Assembly (NCBI RefSeq): GCF_002007105.1
Contig: NZ_MVBC01000002.1
Location: 496,001 to 560,000, forward strand
Source of the DNA: Hymenobacter sp. CRA2
GTDB lineage: Bacteria; Bacteroidota; Bacteroidia; Cytophagales; Hymenobacteraceae
Direction: 5' to 3'
DNA: 64,000 bases
Numbering within the stretch: position 1 is the first letter of the stretch; each line of letters begins with the position of its first letter. Made by a program: the position numbers and the translations under genes. The notes beneath the pieces were generated by a model. That model had not been told where the DNA came from. It ran no database searches and saw nothing but the letters and a program-made list of their open reading frames with translations. Below, piece after piece: positions 45,310-53,936 of this stretch.

Positions 45310-47019
45310 ATGAAAGCGTACTTCCAGCAGTTTCAGCAGCTGGCCGAAGCCGGCGCTTACGCCGAGCTAAGCCAGCTGTTCGTGCCCAAGCCGGAGTTTT
45401 TCAACTGGACGGCCGACATTTTCGAAGGCCTGCACGTGGCGGCGCACCCGCAGAAAGAGGCGCTGGTGCTGGCCGGCGACGACGGGCAGCCGGAGCACTA
45501 CAGCTACGGCGAGTTGGCCGCGCAGGGCAACCGCCTGCTCAGCTGCTGGCGGGCGGCCGGCGTGCCGCCGGGCGCGGCCGTGCTGCTGATGGTGCCGGTG
45601 GTGGCCGAGCTGTGGTTTACTTACCTAGCGGGCATCAAGGGCGGGCAGGTGCTGGTGCCCACGGCCACCATCATGTCGGTGAAGGACCTGGAGTACCGCT
45701 TCGGCCGCCTGCTGCCCGCCGTGGTCATTGCCGACGCCGAAAACGCCGCCAAAATCGACCAGGCCGAGCAGGCGCTGGGGGTCCGCATTCCGCTGAAGAT
45801 GCTGGTGGGCGGCGGCTCGCGCCCCGGCTGGACCGACTTCAGCGCCCTGGCCGCCCAACCGCCCACGGCCGAGGCCGCCCCTACCCGCGCCGACGACCCG
45901 CTGTTTCTGTTCTTCACTTCCGGCACCACCGGCCTGCCGAAGGTGGTCACGCACACGCACTTCTCCTACCCCGTCGGGCACCTGAGCACGGCCGCCTGGA
46001 TTGGCATCCGGCCCACCGACCGGCACTGCAACATTTCGCAGGCGGGCTGGGCAAAGTTTGCCTGGAGCAGCTTTTTTGCCCCGCTCAACGTGGGCGCCAC
46101 GCTGTTTGTATACCGCCAAACGGGCAAATTCGCCGCCGCGCCCATGCTGCAGGCATTGCAGCGGCACGGCATCACGACGTTTTGCGCCCCGCCCACGGTG
46201 CTGCGGCTGCTCATCCTGGAAGATTTGCGCCAGTACCAGTTCAGCTTCCGCGAGTGCGTCAGCGCCGGCGAGCCGCTGAATCCGGAGGTGATTGAGGCGT
46301 GGCAGCAGGGCACCGGCCGCCTCATCCGCGACGGGTACGGCCAAACGGAGAGCACCGCCATGGTGTACAACCTGCCCGGCAACGAGGTGCGTCTGGGCTC
46401 CATGGGTAAGCCGTCTTTTCTCTACGACATCGTCATTGCCGACGATGAAGGCCGGGAACTGCCCGCGCTGGAGGAAGGCCACATCGCGGTACGCATGGAC
46501 ACGGGCCGCCCCAACGGCATTTTCAAGGAGTACTTCGGCGAGCCGGAGCGCGCGGCCACCGTCTTCCGCCACGGCCTGTACTACACCGGCGACAAAGCCT
46601 ACCGCGACGCCGACGGTTACATCTGGTTTGTGGGCCGCGACGACGACGTGATTAAGTCCTCCGACTACCGCGTGGGCCCCTTCGAGGTGGAAAGCGCCCT
46701 AATCGACCACCCCTCGGTGGTAGAAGCAGCCGTTATCGGCTCACCCCACCCCATCAAAGGTCACGAAATCAAAGCCTTCGTCATTCTGCACCCGAGGGCT
46801 CAGCCTTCCCAAGCCCTGGCGACGGAGCTGTTTGCCTTCAGCCGCGAGCAGCTGGCGCCGTACAAGATGCCGCGCATTCTGGAATTCGTAACGGAGCTGC
46901 CTAAGACCATCAGCGGCAAAATTCGCCGGGTGGAGCTGCGGGCGCAGGAGGAACAACACCGGCTGGGGCGCAGCAGCGGGGATAAGGCGGAATACTTCTA
47001 CGAAGGCGGCCGAAAGTAG
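45310..47019 (+). CDS. Acyl-CoA synthetase (AMP-forming)
   Basis: 569 residues. Adenylate-forming motifs: FFTSGTTGLPK (P-loop), GYGQTES, YYTGDKAYRD, the hinge KSSDYRVGPFEVE and the lysine in PKTISGKIRR. Closest by motif pattern to medium-chain acyl-CoA synthetases. It makes acyl-CoA from a carboxylic acid, ATP and CoA through acyl-AMP. Substrate unknown. The gene sits alone. Confidence 0.9.
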   Translation: MKAYFQQFQQLAEAGAYAELSQLFVPKPEFFNWTADIFEGLHVAAHPQKEALVLAGDDGQPEHYSYGELAAQGNRLLSCWRAAGVPPGAAVLLMVPVVAELWFTYLAGIKGGQVLVPTATIMSVKDLEYRFGRLLPAVVIADAENAAKIDQAEQALGVRIPLKMLVGGGSRPGWTDFSALAAQPPTAEAAPTRADDPLFLFFTSGTTGLPKVVTHTHFSYPVGHLSTAAWIGIRPTDRHCNISQAGWAKFAWSSFFAPLNVGATLFVYRQTGKFAAAPMLQALQRHGITTFCAPPTVLRLLILEDLRQYQFSFRECVSAGEPLNPEVIEAWQQGTGRLIRDGYGQTESTAMVYNLPGNEVRLGSMGKPSFLYDIVIADDEGRELPALEEGHIAVRMDTGRPNGIFKEYFGEPERAATVFRHGLYYTGDKAYRDADGYIWFVGRDDDVIKSSDYRVGPFEVESALIDHPSVVEAAVIGSPHPIKGHEIKAFVILHPRAQPSQALATELFAFSREQLAPYKMPRILEFVTELPKTISGKIRRVELRAQEEQHRLGRSSGDKAEYFYEGGRK

Positions 47020-47543
47020 CCCGGCCATAGCGGGGCTTTGGCTACGCCTTTTAGTGGTTTACTCCGCGCTCATTCAGACCCTTGGTACGGCACGGCCAAT
47101 CAGCCGACGGTTATGTGGTCATGCATTATTAAGTGCATGAAAAAGAATGTCATGCCTGATCTGGCATCTGCTTGTCGAAACATCTCTACCGCTTCGTTAG
47201 GGCGTCATGCCGAGCGCAGTCGAGGCATCTCGCGTGCGGACGTTGGGGTACTATTCTTCTTGTTGGGGTTACTTCGGCCGTCAGCAGGCGAGGTGTCTCG
47301 GCTTCGCTCGACATGACGGTCTGTTGATGCCGGGCAACGAAGCGGTAGCGGTGCTTGGCTTGTGCCTTCCTCCGGTTAGACAAACGGACGCCAGATCCAG
47401 CATGATGGCCTGACGAGTTGCCCATTACTGAGTTGCCTAACCCTTACTATCAGGGGTGCAGACCCGGCTGAAACGCATTGCAACTGTCTGCGCCGGTTGC
47501 ACGACCTTCACGGCGCAGTACTCTCTCAACCACCCGCCCGGTT
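47020..47543. other. 524-bp gap with dispersed repeats
   Basis: No gene. Holds a half copy (AAAAAGAATGTCATGCC at 47139 and on) and the full inverted element 47203-47318. A short plus frame over the element is an artefact of the repeat. Confidence 0.6.
47203..47318. repeat. Dispersed inverted-repeat element, copy 3 (116 bp)
   Basis: Arms CGTCATGCCGAGCGCAGTCG... and its imperfect complement ending CGACATGACG at 47318, with a centre beginning GCGTGCGGACGTT. Same orientation as copy 1. Confidence 0.75.
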
Positions 47544-48821
47544 ATGCACCGCTTTTTTTTACCCCTCACCCTAGCGCTTACCACTACCCTGGCCTACGGC
47601 CAACAAAACACCAAGCTGGATTCGCTGAACAGCAAAGGCCAGGAGCAATACCGCGCCCAGCAGTACGAGGCGTCGGCGCACACTTACGAGCTGGCGCTGC
47701 GGACGCCGGGCCTCACGCCCCGCAAAAAGGCATCTATCTACTACAACCTGGCCTGCGACTACGGCCTGCTCAACAACGCGCCGCTGGCCCTGAAGTACAC
47801 CCAAAAAGCAGTGGCCGCCGGCTACTCCGACGCGGCTAACCTGGCCAACGACCCGGACCTGAAGGTGCTGCACACCGACAAGCGGTGGCCCAAGCTGGTG
47901 GCCGCAGTGCACAAGGCGGAGGAGCAGAAATACGTGCGGCGCGTGCAGGACATCAAGCTGGTCACTACCGACATCGACCGTTTCTGGCAGGCCTACGCCC
48001 AGGCCAGGCTCGATACGACCAATGCGGCGGCCATTTTCCAGCGCGAGTACTTCGATAAGGCTTCCATCGGCCTGCAGGATTACTATTCCTACAAGATTCG
48101 CAACGCCCAGACCTTTGCCCGGCGCATCATCGCGCGGCCGCAGTATTACGCTTCTATTCAAAGCACGATGCGGTCGATAACCGACCAAAAACCGCAGATG
48201 CTGGCGGCTTTTCAGAAGTTTCAGGCCCTGTACCCGCCGGCGCGCTTCCAGCACATTTACTTTGTGGTGGGCGGCTTTTCCTCGGGCGGCACCGTGTCGG
48301 ATGCGGGGCTGCTTATCGGGGCCGATCAAACGGCCAACGGCCCGGGCGTGAATACCTCCGAGTTGAACCTGCTGCAACGCAACCGCTGCGGCATGATTAC
48401 CGAAATGCCCTCCTTGCTGGTGCACGAGCTGGTGCACAGCAACCAGGGCCCGCAGGACGGCACCTTGCTGAGCTACACCATCAACGAAGGCATGGCCGAT
48501 TTCGTGACCGAGCTGGTAACCGGCACGCTCGGCAACAACGCCCGCCTGCACGTGTACGGCAATGCCCACGAGAAAGAGCTTTGGGCGGCATTTAAACAGG
48601 AAATGGGGGGCCGCGACGCCAGCAACTGGATTGCCAACGGCCGCCAGGAAACCGCCGAAAAGCCCTGCGACCTGGGCTACTACGTGGGCTACAAAATCTG
48701 CCAGGCGTATTACAGCAAAGCCACCGACAAGCAGAAAGCCCTGGCCGACATCCTGAACATCACCGACGCCAAAGCTTTTCTGGCCGCCAGCGGCTACGAG
48801 GACGACCTGGCCCGCCGCTAG
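47544..48821 (+). CDS. Exported TPR-DUF2268-like putative zinc protease
   Basis: 425 residues from ATG 47544, which starts a signal peptide (MHRFFLPLTLALTTTLAYGQ). TPR-like helices fill about 25-110. The second half has the zinc site H-E-L-V-H in LLVHELVHSNQG and a likely third ligand in INEGMADFVTE, the pattern of DUF2268/gluzincin peptidases. The C-terminal GYYVGYKICQAYYSK fits the same family. Probably periplasmic or lipid-layer protease; substrate unknown. Confidence 0.82.
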   Translation: MHRFFLPLTLALTTTLAYGQQNTKLDSLNSKGQEQYRAQQYEASAHTYELALRTPGLTPRKKASIYYNLACDYGLLNNAPLALKYTQKAVAAGYSDAANLANDPDLKVLHTDKRWPKLVAAVHKAEEQKYVRRVQDIKLVTTDIDRFWQAYAQARLDTTNAAAIFQREYFDKASIGLQDYYSYKIRNAQTFARRIIARPQYYASIQSTMRSITDQKPQMLAAFQKFQALYPPARFQHIYFVVGGFSSGGTVSDAGLLIGADQTANGPGVNTSELNLLQRNRCGMITEMPSLLVHELVHSNQGPQDGTLLSYTINEGMADFVTELVTGTLGNNARLHVYGNAHEKELWAAFKQEMGGRDASNWIANGRQETAEKPCDLGYYVGYKICQAYYSKATDKQKALADILNITDAKAFLAASGYEDDLARR

Positions 48822-48881
48822 GTTCTGTAGCTCATCCGACTTGAGTCATACCCTCAGCCACTAAGACCTTTTGACGCTTCT

Positions 48882-48916
48882 AGGCCGTCATGCTTCGGCA
48901 AGCTCAGCATGACGTT
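48882..48916. repeat. Short inverted repeat related to the dispersed family
   Basis: CCGTCATGCTTCGGCAAGCTCAGCATGACG: arms CGTCATGCT / AGCATGACG with 12 nt between, followed by TTCTTTTTT. It shares the GTCATGC arm and the AAAAGAACGTCATG flank (reversed) with the larger elements. It may also serve as the terminator of the protease gene. Confidence 0.6.
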
Positions 48917-49045
48917 CTTTTTTCATTCTAGCCGCACAGCCTTCGTACGGCAGCCAGTCGGGCACCCAATTTTCAGGTCCCAACCAGCTTTCTTTTTTCT
49001 CAACTTATTCGGCTGACCAATAGGTAGACGGACTCTAACCGACTA

Positions 49046-50950
49046 TCAAAGCGCCTTGGTGAAGCCGACCTTGATTTTGAGCTGGAAGTCGCTGATAACC
49101 TTGAAGATTTCCTTGAGCGTGACCTGCTCTACCTGTGTCAGCGTCTTCGGGTCGAGGTAGTTGGTGGGCGCGGCGCGGTCGTCGATGAGCTGGCGGGCCT
49201 GCTTTTTCAGGCGCATGCCCATCAGGTAGTAGTAGGCCTGCAGCAGCTCTTCATACTCCTTTTCCTTGAACACGCCCAGCTCCCGCAGTTGCGCCAGCCG
49301 CTCGCCGGTGTTGGTGCCGAAGACGCGGTGGCGCAGGGCGTACACACGCACCAGATCCACGATGGGCGACATGGTTTTCTTCAGGTCGAACACCTGCTGG
49401 CCCTCCTGCTCGAAGGTGCGGAAGCCGCGGAAAAACGTCAGCGGCGGCTCGTACTGCAGGGCATTTTTGGCCATGTAGAAGAGGAAGCGGTCCAGCGGCT
49501 TGGCCAGCTCCTCGTGCAGAAACGCCCGCAATTCCTGCATCAGCGACTCGTCGCCGTAGAGGTAGCGGCAGTCGAAGAAGGTGGCGAACTGCATCACCGT
49601 TTCCGGGTTCGACTCGCGCATCCACTCCTGGTAGTTGCGCTTCCAGTACGAGAGGGAGTGCGTCCACTTCGGGTTTTTGGCCATGAAGCCGCCCGAGCAG
49701 TAGTGCAGCCCGATGTGGTTCAACTCGTCGGATACAGCCGTGGCAAAGCGCAGGAAGTAGGCCCGTACCAGTTCGCGCTGCTCGTTGGCCTTGTCCTCGT
49801 AGATAATGGCGTTGTCCTGGTCGGTGACGAGGGTTTGCTCCTTGCGCCCCTCGCTGCCGAGCACCATGAACACGAAGCGCGCTGGCGCCGGGCCCAGCGC
49901 GGCCAGCACGTTCTCAATCACGCGCAGGGCAATGGCATCGGCCACGGTGGTGATGACTTGGTTGACGATTTCGGGCCGCACGCCGCGCGTGAGCAGCTGG
50001 TTCACGATGTCGGGCACCATTTCCCAGCGGCGCTTCAGCTCGGGCGTGCCCTGGGCCAGCTTCACGGCCTGAATGAACATAAACGGCGACTGGGCCAGGT
50101 CGCTGAGCAGCTTGTTGCGGCTCAGAAAGCCCACATATTCGCCGGCGCGCTCCACCAGCAGGTAGCGCGTCTTGGTCTGGAACATGCGCAGCACCGCCTC
50201 GTACACGTACGCCCCGCTGCTGATGCTCACGATGGGCGTGGCGGCCACCTCCCCCACCGGCCGGGCCGGGTCGAGCCGCCGGGCAATGACGGAGTCGCGC
50301 AGGGTGATGTCGGTGCAGTAGCCGATGATGGTGTCGGAGCCCGGCTCGGTGACAAACAGGCAGCTGACCTTGGCCGCGGCCATGCGCCGGGCGGCTTCGT
50401 AGATGGGCTGATCGGCGGGACAGCGCACCAGCTCGCGCGCTTCCAGCGTCTCGATGCGGCGCGAAAACAGCTGGTCGGCCACCAGGAAGTTGGCTTCCGG
50501 CGCGCTGACGGGCTTCACGAAGTGGGCGTACTCCTCGTTGAGCATCCGCTCGCCGTAGCGGGCGGTGAAGTAGTGGAAAAACGGCTCGTAGGCCAGGCAC
50601 AAGGCCCGAAACTCGCGCCGCGGCAGCTGCAGCACCCGCGTGCCCCGGTGCACCACCACCGTGCGCAGGGAGCGTTTCTTATTCAGCAAGATGGACATGC
50701 CGCCGTAGCAGGTACCGGGGCCGTACAATTCGGGCAGGCGCCGGTGCTGCTGGCTGTCGTAGAAAAACGTCTCATACCCGCCCTCCACAATGATATCGAG
50801 GTGGCGCAGCTTGGAGCTGTCCTGCTGGTAAAGCAGGGCTTCGCGGGGGTGCTGCACCTCCTGCAGCAAGGGCACGACGCCTTCCAGCACGTCTTCGGGC
50901 AAGAGGTTGAACGGCGCCACGGTGCGCAAAAAAGCCAGGCGGTTATCCAT
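49046..50950 (-). CDS. cNMP-binding, CBS, DUF294 nucleotidyltransferase-like protein
   Basis: 634 residues from ATG 50950. Order: cyclic-nucleotide-binding-like domain (about 10-130, with GPGTCYGGMSILLNKKRSLR), two CBS domains (about 165-290: VSCLFVTEPGSDTIIGYCTD, TRYLLVERAGEYVGFLSRN), a DUF294 nucleotidyltransferase domain (LGSEGRKEQTLVTDQDNAII, with the GS and DxD metal site) and its C-terminal partner domain. A GlnD-like signalling protein; targets unknown. Overlaps the exonuclease gene by 8 bp. Confidence 0.88.
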   Translation of the reverse strand: MDNRLAFLRTVAPFNLLPEDVLEGVVPLLQEVQHPREALLYQQDSSKLRHLDIIVEGGYETFFYDSQQHRRLPELYGPGTCYGGMSILLNKKRSLRTVVVHRGTRVLQLPRREFRALCLAYEPFFHYFTARYGERMLNEEYAHFVKPVSAPEANFLVADQLFSRRIETLEARELVRCPADQPIYEAARRMAAAKVSCLFVTEPGSDTIIGYCTDITLRDSVIARRLDPARPVGEVAATPIVSISSGAYVYEAVLRMFQTKTRYLLVERAGEYVGFLSRNKLLSDLAQSPFMFIQAVKLAQGTPELKRRWEMVPDIVNQLLTRGVRPEIVNQVITTVADAIALRVIENVLAALGPAPARFVFMVLGSEGRKEQTLVTDQDNAIIYEDKANEQRELVRAYFLRFATAVSDELNHIGLHYCSGGFMAKNPKWTHSLSYWKRNYQEWMRESNPETVMQFATFFDCRYLYGDESLMQELRAFLHEELAKPLDRFLFYMAKNALQYEPPLTFFRGFRTFEQEGQQVFDLKKTMSPIVDLVRVYALRHRVFGTNTGERLAQLRELGVFKEKEYEELLQAYYYLMGMRLKKQARQLIDDRAAPTNYLDPKTLTQVEQVTLKEIFKVISDFQLKIKVGFTKAL

Positions 50951-51713
50951 ACAAAAGCCAGTAACAAAGTAAAAGCCCCGCCACGGCCAGTGCCAGCCAT
51001 GCTCCCCACGACCAGGGCCGGGGCGCGGGCAGCTCAGGCGGCCCGAGGCGCGGCTGTCCGTTGAGTACGTTGTCGGGAATGAGGCCGCGGCGGCGCAGCT
51101 CAAAATAGCAGCGGGCCGTAGCCGCCGCGTCGATCTGGGCGTCGTGCAGGCAAATCATCGACTCGCCAAACAGCAGCTCGTACAGCTCGTGCAGCAGCAG
51201 CTGGCGCGGCTTGGGGTTCAGGCCCAGCCCGGCCGTCAGCTGCATGGTGCAGAACTGCGGCAAGTCGGGCAGCGGGTTGGGCAGCTCGGCCCGCAGCAAA
51301 GCGGCTCCGAGCACGTGAAAATCGAGCGGCAGAAAGTGCCCGACGACGCGTGGACGGTAGGTTTGCAGGTCGTCGAGCAGCTGCTGCAGCACTGGCGCGG
51401 GCAGCTGGCCGTGTGCGGCCAGAAATTCTGGCGTGAGCCCGTGAATGGCAATGGCCTCGGCAGGCATGCGGCCGGCCGGAATCTGCAGGTAGGCCTGCTC
51501 GGCTTTCACCAGCTGCCCCTCGGGGGTGTAGACCTGCCAGGCCAGCTGCGCAATGCTCGGCCACTCCCACTCTTCGCGGTACGGCCGTTGCCAGCGGGCC
51601 GGCAAACCCGTGGTTTCGGTATCCACGAAGAGTAAATATTCCTGCGCCACGCGCTTGTGCCGGGGTAAATGAAGGGCTACGGCCAGGGCAATGATAGTGC
51701 GTACGGCTGACAA
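50943..51713 (-). CDS. DEDDh 3'-5' exonuclease with C-terminal membrane anchor
   Basis: 256 residues. Exonuclease motifs: VDTETTGLP (D and E), a middle motif in VVGHFLPLDFHVLGA, and CLHDAQIDAAAT (H and D), as in DnaQ-like enzymes. One membrane helix ends the protein (WGAWLALAVAGLLLCYWLLYG), unusual for a nuclease. The start region (about 25 residues) is uncertain; a later start before EYLLFVDTE is possible. Its coupling with DUF294 is known in many bacteria, often next to acetate genes, which are absent here. Confidence 0.85.
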   Translation of the reverse strand: MSAVRTIIALAVALHLPRHKRVAQEYLLFVDTETTGLPARWQRPYREEWEWPSIAQLAWQVYTPEGQLVKAEQAYLQIPAGRMPAEAIAIHGLTPEFLAAHGQLPAPVLQQLLDDLQTYRPRVVGHFLPLDFHVLGAALLRAELPNPLPDLPQFCTMQLTAGLGLNPKPRQLLLHELYELLFGESMICLHDAQIDAAATARCYFELRRRGLIPDNVLNGQPRLGPPELPAPRPWSWGAWLALAVAGLLLCYWLLYG

Positions 51714-51782
51714 TGCGCCAATGCGGCGGGCAACGCGGCTTGGTGGGCGGGCGAAAAAGCCAGGTTTGCGGCGTCCCGGGCG

Positions 51783-52580
51783 CTAGTCCACGGCGGGCAG
51801 CACCAGCACGGGCACCGGACTAGCCAGCAGCACCCGGGCCGTGACGCTGCGGTGAAACAGCTGCCCCCAGAAGCTCCGCGGCCGGGCAATCAGGGCCACG
51901 GCGTCGTACGCGCCGGTGTGCAGGGCCGCCAGGATGGCCGCAGCGGGTTCAGGTGCCGTGACGCAGCAGGTGTGCACGGCCGGCAGCTCGATGGTCAGGC
52001 CCGTGCGCAGTACCGAGTCGGCCACGGCCGAGGCATCGGCGGCAGCCGATGCGCAGCTGTGCCACAGCGTGAGTTCGGCCTGCAGGGCGCTGAACAGCCG
52101 CCGGGCGGTGCCGGCATGCTCACCCAGGGAAAACGGGTTGCCATCGACGGCCAGCAGAATGCGGCGCAGCGCCACCGGCTGCGGCGCGGCAGGCACCAGC
52201 AACAGCGGGCACGGTGCCGCCCGCAGCAGCGTCAGGGCAATGCTCGGCAGCTCCTCGGCCAGAGCCGATGCCGTGCGCCCCAGCACCAGCACCGCAGGGT
52301 GGTGCCGCCGCACGGCATCGGCCGCCGCCACGGGCAGGGAACCCCGGCCGATTTCCGCTGCGGCGGGCACGGGCAGCTCCTGCGTCAGACAATTGAGGGC
52401 CAGCCCTACGGCTTCGGGGCTGAGATTGGTGACGCGCGGGAGCGGCTGGCCCGGTCCCGGCTCGCGCACGTGCAGCAGCACTAGACGTGCCCGCAAGGGC
52501 GCGGCCAGACTGGTGGCGTAGTCGAGGGCCCGGTGAGCGGCCTGGAAGAAATCGGTGAGGACAATCAGGGAGAGGGGCAT
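51783..52580 (-). CDS. Universal stress protein (tandem UspA)
   Basis: 265 residues made of two Usp-like halves. The first starts LSLIVLTDFFQAAHRALDYA and ends near PCPLLLVPAAP; the second starts RRILLAVDGNPFS and ends SPVPVLVLPAVD. The ATP-binding G-x2-G-x9-G motif is degenerate. It resembles the gene at 55570 in size and order. Divergent from the D-lactate dehydrogenase gene. Confidence 0.83.
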   Translation of the reverse strand: MPLSLIVLTDFFQAAHRALDYATSLAAPLRARLVLLHVREPGPGQPLPRVTNLSPEAVGLALNCLTQELPVPAAAEIGRGSLPVAAADAVRRHHPAVLVLGRTASALAEELPSIALTLLRAAPCPLLLVPAAPQPVALRRILLAVDGNPFSLGEHAGTARRLFSALQAELTLWHSCASAAADASAVADSVLRTGLTIELPAVHTCCVTAPEPAAAILAALHTGAYDAVALIARPRSFWGQLFHRSVTARVLLASPVPVLVLPAVD

Positions 52581-52660
52581 ACGGCAACGACTGACGGTAA
52601 CTGCCGACTAAGTACGGCAGCTCTGCAGCCGCGACACAGTATATATATGAGCCAGGGGCG

Positions 52661-52672
52661 TGATAATTATCA
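52661..52672. promoter_or_regulatory. Crp/FNR-like palindrome between usp and D-lactate dehydrogenase genes
   Basis: TGATAATTATCA is a perfect palindrome with the TGAT-N4-ATCA layout of FNR-type sites. It lies in the 316-bp gap between two divergent genes likely to respond to oxygen or energy stress. Confidence 0.5.
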
Positions 52673-52896
52673 TCTTTTCGGTTCCAGACCGGCGCTATAC
52701 ATTTGGCCGGCTGTCCAGAGCTGTTGCCCGCAGCCGCTACCGTACGTGTGCCTCGCGGCATCTGACCGCGCCCCGGCGGCTCGCCAGCGCCTCACCCGCC
52801 CAGCTGCACTTGGAGCTGATGAGGATTACTCCTCTTCCGGCCCGCTTCAGCTTCGCAGCGCGGGTGCTCCTTACCTAGTCTTCACGCCAACCCAGC

Positions 52897-53916
52897 ATGC
52901 AGGTTACCGTTTTCAGCGCTCATCCCTTCGAGCAGCCTTTCCTGACCGAGGCAGCAGGCTCGCAGCACCAGTTGCGTTTTGTGGCCGATGCCCTCGGCTC
53001 CAACACGGCCGCGCTGGCCCACAGCAGCCAAGCCGTGGCCATATTCACCAGCGACGACGCCTCCGCGCCCGTGCTGGAGCGCCTGGCGGCCCTGGGGGTG
53101 CGCTACGTAGCGGTGCGCGCCGCCGGCCACGACCAAGTCGACCTCGGGGCGGCGGCGCGGCTGGGCCTGCGCGTGGCCAACGTGCCCGAGTACTCGCCCT
53201 ACGCCATTGCTGAACACACCGTCACGCTCATGCTGGCCCTGAACCGGCGCTTACGCCAGGCCGACCAGCAGCTGCGCCAGTACGATTTTCGCCTGGATAA
53301 CCTCGTTGGCTTCGACCTGCACGGCAAGACGGTGGGCATTATCGGCTGCGGACGCATCGGTGGGGTGCTGGCCCGCATCCTGCACGGCTTCGGCTGCCGC
53401 CTGCTAGGCTACGACGTGCGGCCCAATCCGGAGCTAGCCCGGCGCTACGATCTGCAATTTGTGTCGCTCGGCACGCTGTGCGCCCAGGCCGACATCATTT
53501 CGGTGCACGCGCCGCTGGTTCCGGCCACCCACCACCTGATCAACGCCGAGCGGCTGGCCCAGATGAAACGCGGCGTGATGCTCATCAACACCGGCCGCGG
53601 AGCGGTGCTCGACACCGAAGCTGCCTTGATTGCGCTCCGCTCGGGCCAGCTGGGTTACCTGGGGCTAGATGTGTACGAGCACGAAAAAGGCCTCTTTTTC
53701 CAGGACCACTCCCGCGAACCGGGCACCGACGCACTCCTCACCGAGCTGGTGGCCGAGCCCAACGTACTCATCACCGGCCATCAGGCCTTCCTGACGCGGG
53801 ACGCCCTAATCAATATCGCTACCACCACCGCCAACAGCCTGAACGCCTGGGCATCGCAGCAGCCGGCAGCGCACGAGCTTCAGCTGGCGGCTAGTACTAC
53901 GCTCCTCCCAGCCTAG
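52897..53916 (+). CDS. ldhA: D-lactate dehydrogenase (2-hydroxyacid dehydrogenase)
   Basis: 339 residues. NAD-binding GKTVGIIGCGRIGGVLARIL, catalytic arginine in INTGRGAVLDT, glutamate in GLDVYEHEKGLFF and histidine in ITGHQAFLTRDAL. The EKGLFF block is typical of fermentative LdhA. Reduces pyruvate to D-lactate with NADH. Located between two universal stress genes. Confidence 0.9.
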   Translation: MQVTVFSAHPFEQPFLTEAAGSQHQLRFVADALGSNTAALAHSSQAVAIFTSDDASAPVLERLAALGVRYVAVRAAGHDQVDLGAAARLGLRVANVPEYSPYAIAEHTVTLMLALNRRLRQADQQLRQYDFRLDNLVGFDLHGKTVGIIGCGRIGGVLARILHGFGCRLLGYDVRPNPELARRYDLQFVSLGTLCAQADIISVHAPLVPATHHLINAERLAQMKRGVMLINTGRGAVLDTEAALIALRSGQLGYLGLDVYEHEKGLFFQDHSREPGTDALLTELVAEPNVLITGHQAFLTRDALINIATTTANSLNAWASQQPAAHELQLAASTTLLPA

Positions 53917-53936
53917 GCATCATTCTCTTGTCGCGC

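Noticed and set aside
49289-51064. 591-codon plus frame over DUF294 and the exonuclease
   Set aside because: Shadow frame; the minus-strand proteins have clear domains.
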